DNA of 64,000 nt from Saccoglossus kowalevskii (Eukaryota; Hemichordata; Enteropneusta; Harrimaniidae). Positions 55,207 to 64,000 of this stretch are shown one piece after another. Below the pieces are notes generated by a model, which had not been told where the DNA came from, did not search any database, and saw only the letters and a program-made list of their open reading frames with translations. How positions within the stretch are numbered: position 1 is the stretch's first letter; each line of letters starts with the position of its first letter. The stretch lies in contig NW_003157227.1 in assembly GCF_000003605.2 (NCBI RefSeq), positions 577,322 through 641,321 on the forward strand, read 5' to 3'. Position numbers and translations under genes: made by a program.

Positions 55207-55813
55207 TGTCAGCATCCTTTATTTTATGTTTTTGTCTTATTACCTTGGACCCTGCAAGAAACCCAGGTGGTGTAACTGAATCATGCATATAAATTGGACA
55301 GACCGAGGACAGTTTGGGTCCATCATTTCAACTTAGTATTCTCTGTGTGCTGCTACGATATGATATGTGTGACAAGTGATACAGGCTACAACCATCATTC
55401 TGTGAGACTTGTATGAACTGCTCTGCGATCTCATGCTTCCAGCGGTGACCTCCAGAATAGCAGCGTTCTTCTGCAATCAAGACTCCTGTATTTCTTCATT
55501 GTTGTATTGCAGAAACCATTGACTGTCGTCCATTTTTTAAATCCTGGAACTGTGAGTTATCATCAAGGCACACTTCCCTAAGCAATCCCCTGTTTTAATG
55601 ACTTTATTCATTGTATTTTCTGTGCTTTATTTCTTGTAATTATTTTGAGAGGTATTAAAGCCAGGAGCTTTAACTTGATATTTTGGTGTATGTGTATTTT
55701 ATTTCCAGTACTATTGTCTTGTCCACCCCATTCTAGCAGTAAAAGAACCCTCTGTCCAGTGTGAGTTCTGTGGGTGGCCCTCTCAATTGCGATAAGCAGG
55801 CCTTACACTGACA
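55207..55813 (+). repeat. 5' LTR of the Ty3/Gypsy-type fossil
   Basis: Starts TGTCAG and ends CTGACA, the inverted TGTCA/TGACA ends expected of an LTR. It is preceded by TTGTC and followed after three bases by TGGTGTCTGAAGTTGGG, a tRNA-primer-site-like sequence. Its last 55 bp reappear at 59,247-59,301. Confidence 0.8.
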
Positions 55814-58800
55814 TTTTGGTGTCTGAAGTTGGGTTGTGATTCTGATTGTGATGCTGATTTGGATTTTAATGTCAGTAATCCCTTGACTAAATTGACTGTT
55901 TCATAACTGCTTAAGGTCTAGTGAACACTGTGTTGTCAGACCAGCTTGTACTGCTAGGTAGACATTAGATTGCTTTATTTAATATTACTGGAACTTGAAT
56001 TACACTTTTTCAAGCATGGATATTGTTAGAGAACTTAAAGAGTTAGGTAGAGAATTGGGGTATGAGGGAGAAGGTCTGACTCAATTTGTGAGGGCAGAGC
56101 ATGAGAAGAGAGAAAAGAAAGAGAGCGTGAGTAGAGGGATGAGAGAGCAGCCAAACATGAGGCTGAAAGGTTGAGAATTGAACATGAGTCAATGGAGAAA
56201 GAGAAAATAAGACAGCATGAACTTGAAGTGTTGAGATTACATGCAAAATGGAGGCTTAGAACAGTTGGCACAGTCCATTGTTAGTTCTAAGGTTCCAAAG
56301 CTACCTTTGTTTGATGAGACTATGGATGAGATGGATGCATTTATTTTAAGATTCAAGTGATTTGCTGCAACTCAGAAATGTCCGCATGATAGTTGGGTTA
56401 TGAATCTTAGTGCATTATTGACAGACAAAGCTTGTTATGTGTTTTCTGCATTGTCTGTGGCAGAGTCCATAGATTACAATGTTGTAAGGCAGCTTTGTTG
56501 AAGGGTTAGAATATGAATGAAGAAGGTTATAGAAACATTTCGAGCTAGTAGGGCAGAAGGTGGCAAGAGCATTTCGCAATTTGCAGCTAGATTAGTAGTT
56601 ATTTTGACCGATGGGTAGAGCTGTCTGAAGTTGATAAGAGTTTTGATGGAGCCAAGGACTTAGTGGTGAGAGATCAATTGATGAGTAATTTTGGTAATGA
56701 GTTGTCTATTTACATAGGTGAAAGGTCACCCAAGTCAGTTAAAGAAATAAGTTTAGAGATGCACGTAGACATACAGGTGTTAAAAATCAGAAATCTAGCT
56801 AGTTTCAAGGTGGTAGTCAGAATCAGAAAGAACAGTTCTGGAACACAAGTCTGAAAGGTAAAGGACAGGGTCGATTTGATCAGTCTAAGCCTAAGTCAGG
56901 CTGTTTTGCTTGTGGTGATCCAAATCACTGTGCTGTCAGTTGTCCTAAGCGTTATAAAAGTTTCAAGCCTCAGCTTAAGTCAGCTGCTATGTTGACATGT
57001 GGTCAGAATAGTAATGATTCACAGGAGGTCGGTGCTACATGTGTAGTTCATGAAGTCACAGATGCAAGTATGCATCCATGTTTACAGGGACGAGATGGAG
57101 TTGAGTTGAAATGTGGTCATGAGCTGCCAATTATTAGTGTTGCCAGTGTTGCACCAGCTAATAGGATGATGACTGGTATGCCTGTTGTTCAAGGTTATAT
57201 TGGCAGTACTGAGGTAGAGGTCCTGCGTGATAGTGGGTGTAGTTCGGTTGTAGTATGTAAAGAGGATTGTTAATTGACTGGGGAGAGTCGTACCTGTGTG
57301 ATGATGGATGTACAGGTGGTACAGACTAGGCCTCAGAAGTTAGCCGAGAAGAAGCCATTATGTAGGCTTACATTTCCCGAGTTTAAGGAATTGCATAATA
57401 AGGTTGATACTAATGGTGGTAAGAAACATATCACTGTGGATGTAGTGTGAGAGGCATAGCAGCCTGATTCCACATTAGAGTGTGCTAGGAATTTAGTGAG
57501 TACAGGTGAGGATTTGATCACAGGTTGTAGCAATTGGGAAAGGTTTGTGATGAAGAAGGGGCTGATGTATAGAGAGTTTCAGCACCTCATTTTGATAGAG
57601 GACGCATGTGTTCCCAATTAGTTGTACCATTGTGTTACCGTGACCAGGTACTAGGACTTGCTCATGAATCAATTATGGCAGGTCATCTGGGTGCTAAGAA
57701 GATTACAGATAGAATAGCAATTTAGTTTTATTGGCCTGGTATGCAGGATGAAGTTATGAAGTCGTGTTAGTAAGGTACCATTAGGCGATATGCCCTTGAT
57801 TGAAATTCCATTTCAAATGATAGCTATGGATCTGATTGGACTGATCAGTCCAGCGACTGAGAGAGGACATAGGTACATTTCAACTGTTGTAGACTATGCT
57901 TCACAATATCCTGAGGATGTAGCGTTAAAGAAATTACTCCAGAAGTGGTTGCTGATGCATTTGTCAGTATATATAGTAGGGTTGGTGTACCCAAAGAAGT
58001 TTTAACTGATTTAGGGACACAATTTGTATCTGACATTATGAAGGAAGGAAGTGAGTAGAGTGTTGTCTACTCCATATCACCCGACATGTAATGGTTTGGT
58101 TGAAAAGTATGTGTCAAGAATGGCCCAAGGATTGGAATAGGTACTGTTTGCCTATAGAGAAGCTCCTCAGGAGAGTTTAGGGTTTTCACCCTTTGATCTT
58201 ATTTATAGTAGAACACTCAGTGAGGGGCCCAATGATGATTTTAGGACAATTGTGGACAAAGGAGGCCACTAGACCAGAGGTTAAAACTACATACCAGTAT
58301 GTCCTGGATTTGCGAAGTCCCCTTGAGGAGACACGTACATTGGCTCAAGCTGAGTTAGCTAAGGCAAAGGTTAGATACAAAAAGTAATATGATAGGAAGC
58401 CAGGGATAGGAAGTTCCAACCTGGTGTTACTTCCCACTGACCAAAATAAGTTGTTGATGCAATGGCAGGGGCCATATGTAATTAAGGAGAGAGTGGGCAC
58501 TATGGATTACAGAATGGATGTGAAAGGCAAGGTGAACATTTATCATGCTAACTTATTGAAAGCATATTATGAAAGGGACAAACTGAATGACAAGAAAGTG
58601 GTTACATGTGTGATGAACTGTGTGTGCACCGTAGTTGTTGAATATGATACTACTGACAGTGACACAATAATGTGTGACAGTGGTGAGTTGGAATCTGTGC
58701 CAATTCAGTGCAAGGAAACAATTGTTGATTGTCATGTTGGCCATGAGTTAAATGTCAACCAACATAGAGAGATTGATGGAGTTATGAACAAAATTTCTGA

Positions 58801-59246
58801 TGTTCTCACTGAATGTCCTGAAAAAGACTAAAATTGGTGAGTATGATATTAAATTGGTAATAGGTCAAAACCATACCCTTTACCATTCGCTATGACAGAT
58901 ATAGTGAGGTCAGAGGTTAAGAGTATGTTAGAGATGGGTGTAATTGAACCATCAAATTCACCTTCTGCTTCACCCATTGTTAAAAAGGAGGGGGTGTTAG
59001 GTTTTGCATTGATTTTCGCAAACTCAATCGCATTACAGTGTTCGATGCAGAACCAATGCCATCACCTGAAGACCTATTTTCATTATTAAAAAATATAGAT
59101 GCAGACTATTTAAGCAGGATTGAGAATGCTTAGAATTACTGTCACAATTTTTTTTTTTGCAATTTTTAGAAATGTAAATTTATTCCTGATTATTGGACTG
59201 AAAATGTGCCATGTTTAGTCTTGGTGAGGGACAATGTCTTGAACTT

Positions 59247-59301
59247 GAGTTCTGTGGGTGGGTCCCTCTCAATTGCAATAAGCAGGCCTTACACTGTGAC
59301 A
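59247..59301 (+). repeat. 3' LTR terminal piece
   Basis: Matches the final 55 bp of the 5' LTR with a handful of differences (GAGTTCTGTGGGTGG, CAATTGC-ATAAGCAGGCC, TTACACT..GACA) and is followed by the TTGTC duplication. Confidence 0.8.
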
Positions 59302-59480
59302 TTGTCATTTTTAGTAAAAAGTGATATTTTCGATTTCTTGTTAAAAACCACAAGTCTGATTGCTTTGAATACTATACATATATAGGTACTACATGTGGAC
59401 CTCTCTCAGATTTGTTTATTTCCTGACGATATCTTCAATTCTCTAATTTTGATGAATATTTTTGTCTTTTTTGGTGAAAA
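59302..59480. repeat. Continuation of the repeat split by the LTR element
   Basis: Begins with the right target duplication and carries on with AAAAAGTGATATTTTCGATT, ACCTCTCTCAGATTTGTTTA and CGATATCTTCAATTCTCTAA, the same blocks as 54,840-55,201. This shows that the LTR element inserted into an existing repeat. Confidence 0.75.
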
Positions 59481-59639
59481 GTCATATTTGCTTTGCTTGT
59501 TTTTTTTTGGATGTTTTTTTTTTACTTTCCCATACATTATATATGGGCCATGTATAATGCAGTAGACAACTGCATCAGTTGGGAGCTAGGCATTTCCAGT
59601 ACACATTGTTTTGGGAAAATGGAACTGGAAGGGCCAATG

Positions 59640-59935
59640 TTTCCTAAAAGTGCTCAAGTTCAGGTCAAGGTCATTTCAAGGTTTTTACGTTTGCTGCTTT
59701 TATGTGAGTGATACTAAGCAATGAGAGTGGGAGGGACTAAAACACATCCCTCAAATCTTCAAGGCCGGGTCAGGGTCATCTCAAGGCCCAAGGTCAGGGT
59801 CATCTGGCGATCACATGTTGATTACATGTGTATTGGGAAGCAGGTGGTCACCCCTCCGTCAAGATCTTACAAGGAAAGGTCAATGTCATCTCAAGACCAC
59901 ATGTCACTTTGTCATATTGTCATTCTCAATTCAGT
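59640..59935. repeat. Short-period repeat rich in AGGTCA / GGTCATCTCAAG
   Basis: Several degenerate copies of AAGGTCAGGGTCATCTCAAG, each about 20-30 bp. TCAAGGTCA at 59,665-59,673 matches a monomeric nuclear-receptor half-site, but the repetition explains the motif without assuming regulation. Confidence 0.5.
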
Positions 59936-60454
59936 CACATGTACAGTAACCAAATAATGCCAAAATATATTCTGGTAATAGTGACAATAACATCATGTTT
60001 CAGCTTCAATTTACTGTACACCCACATCATCAATTATACATATCCATGCATTACATATACACAAATACGTTTCCTCTTATGGGACATGCCCTTCCAGTGA
60101 CCATTGCTACAATTACTCAACTGTCATAGATTCTACTTCTTCTATCCACTTAGTAACTGCCACTGTCAATTACAGCAGAGTTCTACCGACTGCAAGGTCG
60201 CTTTCTGTAGTAATTTTGTAACACAGGCTGCAGTACTTTCCTATTTGGTGTCAGGTTTACATGACACTAATTAGGGTTTAATCTCCAATTGAATCCTTAT
60301 CTTTGCTATAATATATACCATAAGCTATTGCCTTCTGCAACACAGAGAGAGAGAGATGTAGGTAGGTATTAAAGGTAAAATACAATTTACTTTTATGGCT
60401 TTCTTATACACACTTTAAGATTGTGACCAGCTGAGAGCATGTACCAAATTGATA

Positions 60455-61430
60455 TAGAGAATGTATAGACATTCGTCCTACTCACTGACTACTGCCACAA
60501 TCCCTTGCCCACCTGCATTCGGAGATTACACAGGGTTCATCCCACTTGACATGCCCTCCTATTCAAATTCAGAGTCCAGACCAGCCCGTATCCGGTATGG
60601 TTTCCAATCCAGCACCAATGAGTACATCGATGTGGAGGGACAAGACAGCATTAATCATACATGTCCACAGAATTTGAACTTCAAATCATCTGAAATTGTT
60701 ATCTGTTCAAACGACTCCATGGCTGCACCAGAGCTGAATGATCTTTACACTTGCATGTTCCATTGTACCAAACAGTCACCTTCTATTGAGGTTTGTGATC
60801 GGAAGGATGGTATATAAATTCACACACTGAATGGCTCCAACAACAGTTTCCCTGGTGGTGGTAGTGCCAGAAGCGCACTTATGTATATTTACAACAATCA
60901 TTGTCATAAAAAATACACCATCAATCAAGGGTCATTGGATTAGTTAAGCATTCCTTCAGTTATTGAGGTTAATGGGTAATATCAGGAAGTCGCAGCTGAA
61001 TCCAATGTTATGTCTACCTGGAGACGGAGGTAGGTACATGTGAGGTATTCTTCTGTCCGTCAGAGAAACATAGTGACAAGATCATGAGTAATGCCTCACT
61101 ACTCGTATCTCGGACGACATCCACACTACAAAACTTGATGAGGTGTTGATCTCAGCAGCAGGTCTGATGTCATATGCTATCCTGCGCCTCAGACCCATTG
61201 AACTGTTGGATTACTGTTGGAAATTCAAGCGTCCATCACAAAACATTTCCCACAGGCAAACTCTTAGACCATTCTCTCTGCTTAATGGACAGATGCCGGG
61301 AGGGAAGGTCGTTCCCGGTCTTTTGTTGACTAGGGTGCGTATGACTCCCCCACCCCACCCAACACACCAGACACTGGGCGAGGGGCATATAAAATGGACC
61401 AACAGATGCAAGGGTCTTTAGAACACCAGT
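60455..61430 (+). pseudogene. Degenerate coding-like stretch of unknown family
   Basis: The region has a more balanced base composition than its surroundings and protein-like readings on the + strand, including the segments RYGFQSSTNEYIDVEGQDSI and LLNGQMPGGKVVPG. It is broken and has no recognised domain. The phrase EYIDV followed later by an LLNGQ-type motif vaguely recalls double-jelly-roll capsid proteins of virus-like elements, but this is a weak impression and not a family call. It may equally be an old host pseudogene or a transposon remnant. I infer no function. Confidence 0.3.
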
Positions 61431-61499
61431 CAGATTTACATTGAGCTATACCAATGACGATTTTTCTGCATTCAGTGGAAAGCAGAGCAATTCTTCTCT

Positions 61500-64000
61500 G
61501 TTGCAAAAGTACCATGAATATAGCCGATCTTTTAGTATTTTAATTAATTACAGCCTACCAATAAACAAATAAATCTTCTGGGCCAGCAATTTTGTCACGT
61601 AATTTACACGATATATAATTATAGGTGTTTCACGGTGAACTTTCAATTCAATAAGTTATATATATATATTTAAAGTTATTTTTTTCAAATATTGCGAGAA
61701 CTACAATCAAATCAAATTAGAGATTATATTGTGATCATTTTTAAACACTGGAATGTGAAGTTTAATCAAACATGACAAACGTTACTGAAGTTATGGATAT
61801 TTTAATTAATTGTAATTTATCTTTATATGAAAGGTCATTAAAAACGGAATACTTTAGACTGAATCTGCACTCGATGTTGCAACAATATTTAGAAAATATA
61901 CAATTACTAACAAAGGAAAATCGGAATTGTGGATAAACGTGTTAATGGTTCTAGAATTGTGTGCAAATAGTCTTAGAGATCAATTTTGATCGTAGAATCA
62001 GAATATATATTCACCATTTTGATATCAACAGATGAATAGTGTAGTGGTAATATTGATTATTTTAAACGGTTTAACTCGTCTGTGATCAATATTTGATTCT
62101 CAGTAAAACGACAAAATCGATAACCTTGTGAAATTGGTCTATCAGTGTTTCGTACGTCTGTGTGGAAAAATTGCCAAAAATACATGAAAAGTAGGTAAAT
62201 ATACAACGATAGTTGCCTACGTTGGTCTCTTTACATGGGTCCACATTGAAAAAAATGTTTATATTCTAAAAAATATAACATCAGTATTTATCAACACTTT
62301 ATCGACAAACGTTTGCTACATGAAAGAAAAGTAGTTAGTTGTCGTCGCGGGGAGAGGAAAATCTAGAAATATTGTGTTTGTAGTGGGTACATGTCAGTTA
62401 AATATATACATTTAGGAAGCTGTTTTTTAGGATTTAATTAAATAGTTTCAAGTTTTCTTTTCTGAAAGTCTTTTTTATTTCTGTCAAAATTAGATAAAAA
62501 CAATTAACTGTTTCCTATTTGGGCCTAACTGGTGTCAATTAAAAAAGTCTGTTCCCAAAGATAACATGGACACCTGCATGGATTTAATTTCTGATATTGT
62601 GATGCAACAATTTAAATTAAATATTTCTTGTATTTTATTATTTAAATTACACTTTTGGTAGTGGCTATGTGCATTCCTGTTATGTTTAAGATATTAAAAT
62701 ACGACTTCATTCTGGGAGAAATATTATTACAATTACGTTTCGTTAAAGAGATATTGCCATAATCGGTAACAGATGATTTGCACCATTAATATACCCACAA
62801 CTGACACTAACAATCAATAGAAACCATCCGTCCATAAAAAAATCGTACACACGTGTTCGATAGTGTTACAGACGTATTAAAAAATCTCATTATTCAGAAA
62901 ATGTGCGTCATATTTACGTCACTTTGGAACACTGAATATAATCAAGTCACTGGACGATCGCGCATGCGCGAATACTTTTGGGGAAGTTACATATTTAACT
63001 TAATTACAAGTACAAAGCAGGAAAAGATGTAAAATCATAGTAAAAGATTATCGTATAAATACCTCAAGAAATGAATTCAGGCAGTAAGGGATAGCATTGC
63101 GCCGATCGGCACGATCACCGAACTGCCTTTGTCCATACTTTTCTGTATACTCTGATAACCTCATAATACTAAAATAATTGGATGTTTTGTCAATGGTTAT
63201 GTATGGAAAAGTACATGGAGATATTTCCTAAGTGGCTTACAGTTTTTTTTTGGCAATACACGTTAAACTTTCGAACAAAAATTAATTGGATTTTTTCTAT
63301 CTAGAAGGAGGCATGATTGATGATTAGCGTTTAATTTTCACATCATATGGAAATTAACAAGTGTCATAATACGTTATGAAAAAACCGCAGTGTACACATT
63401 ATAACCTCGTCATTTTCATATATACCCGATTTTGTATAGAAAGAATAAACACGGGTAAATTGATTTCAGTTAATTTGAAATTCAGTTGGCTTTACATGTG
63501 GAGGGGAAAATGCCGAACATAAAAATAGCAGGAAAATACATACTTAGAATTTGCTGGAAAGTTAAAGTTCAAAATTTCATCAAAGTAACAGATCAGATAA
63601 TAGCACATCTAAATAACAGTTATTGCTGTGATAAGTTCTGTAATACTAACATCTGATATAAATATATGGTATTAGTAGTGTAAATATCTCTAATATTTGC
63701 AAGTATGTCTAACCAATGGGAATTTTAACCAAATGTTCATCCGTATACCGAGCAACATTACATATTTATACTACACTACAAAATTACATATTTATTGCAA
63801 TGGGGGTATATTAATAATACACCACACATAAGGACATGTTTATCGCTATATACATTGAAACAAGCTCATCTTGTTCTGAATTCAATTGTCTTAGCACAGT
63901 AGTCGCTTGCTTTACAGGGAGATGCCACATAATAACAACCAATGGTCTTGTTAGCTAAATTGATGAGATAACAGTTTGTTTTTTTAAAATACACAAATAA
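61500..64000. other. AT-rich terminal region, nothing identified
   Basis: No ORF, splice-site cluster or repeat family that I can support. GATCGCGCATGCGCGAAT at about 62,956 is a CpG-containing palindromic patch (NRF1-like GCGCATGCGC), which could mark a promoter near the right edge, but no transcript can be assigned. Confidence 0.4.

Larger units (their letters stand above)
55207..59301 (+). mobile_element. Ty3/Gypsy-type LTR retrotransposon fossil, Gmr1-like domain order
   Basis: A broken old copy, plus orientation. A 5' LTR of about 607 bp (55,207-55,813; begins TGTCAG, ends CTGACA) is followed by a primer-binding-like TGGTGTCTGAAG at 55,817. Recognisable parts in order are a charged gag-like region, a CCHC zinc knuckle (56,902-56,943), an aspartic protease with DSG (about 57,229), an integrase with its GPY/F-type C-terminal module (WQGPYVIKERVG), and a short reverse-transcriptase stretch. 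The right end is a short piece of the LTR terminus. Integrase ahead of RT is the order described for Gmr1-type elements. It carries on the order of ten or more breaks and looks inactive. The LTR pieces differ at a few bases and the target duplication is still exact, so it is moderately old. Confidence 0.85.

Overview
This is AT-rich, intron-rich metazoan nuclear DNA, most likely from a marine invertebrate. Exons are short and introns run from about 0.4 to 6.9 kb. The window is full of small inverted-repeat elements. I cannot name the species; a lophotrochozoan or a non-vertebrate deuterostome would both fit.

The centre (16,964-49,382, + strand) is one large gene: the FERM-domain scaffold FRMD4 (ortholog of vertebrate FRMD4A/FRMD4B). 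I assembled 15 coding exons by hand from splice sites, matching phases and family resemblance. The constitutive reading frame is 3,447 nt, giving 1,148 residues plus a stop. The order is FERM lobes (about residues 5-315), the cytohesin-binding CUPID/DUF3338 helical region (about 355-500), a Ser/Pro-rich disordered tail encoded by one 1.6-kb exon, and a C-terminus ending in T-Y-V, which fits a class I PDZ ligand. Two further points stand out. One intron has a GC-AG boundary that is needed to keep the frame. A 105-nt in-frame cassette exon (37,482-37,586) would put 35 mostly acidic residues into the third FERM lobe, with TGCATG (Rbfox-type) motifs inside it and just downstream. A possible noncoding first exon ends at 12,151, and a likely poly(A) signal lies at 52,008.

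Left of FRMD4 (1-12 kb) are the apparent last coding exon of another + strand gene (412-513, poly(A) signal at 767) and then intergenic DNA with repeats, including a duplicated segment (3.33 kb and 7.27 kb) and a 170-bp TAA microsatellite.

Right of FRMD4 (52-64 kb) is repeat-rich intergenic DNA. It holds a broken Ty3/Gypsy-type LTR element (55,207-59,301) flanked by an exact 5-bp target duplication and inserted into an older tandem-like repeat. Its parts come in the order gag, protease, integrase, reverse transcriptase, as in Gmr1-type elements. Further right is an unrecognised degenerate coding-like stretch (about 60.46-61.43 kb). From 61.5 kb to the end I see nothing coding.

At least nine short inverted-repeat elements, most ending in TACTGTA/TACAGTA, lie mainly in the introns. 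No tRNA, rRNA or CRISPR was found.
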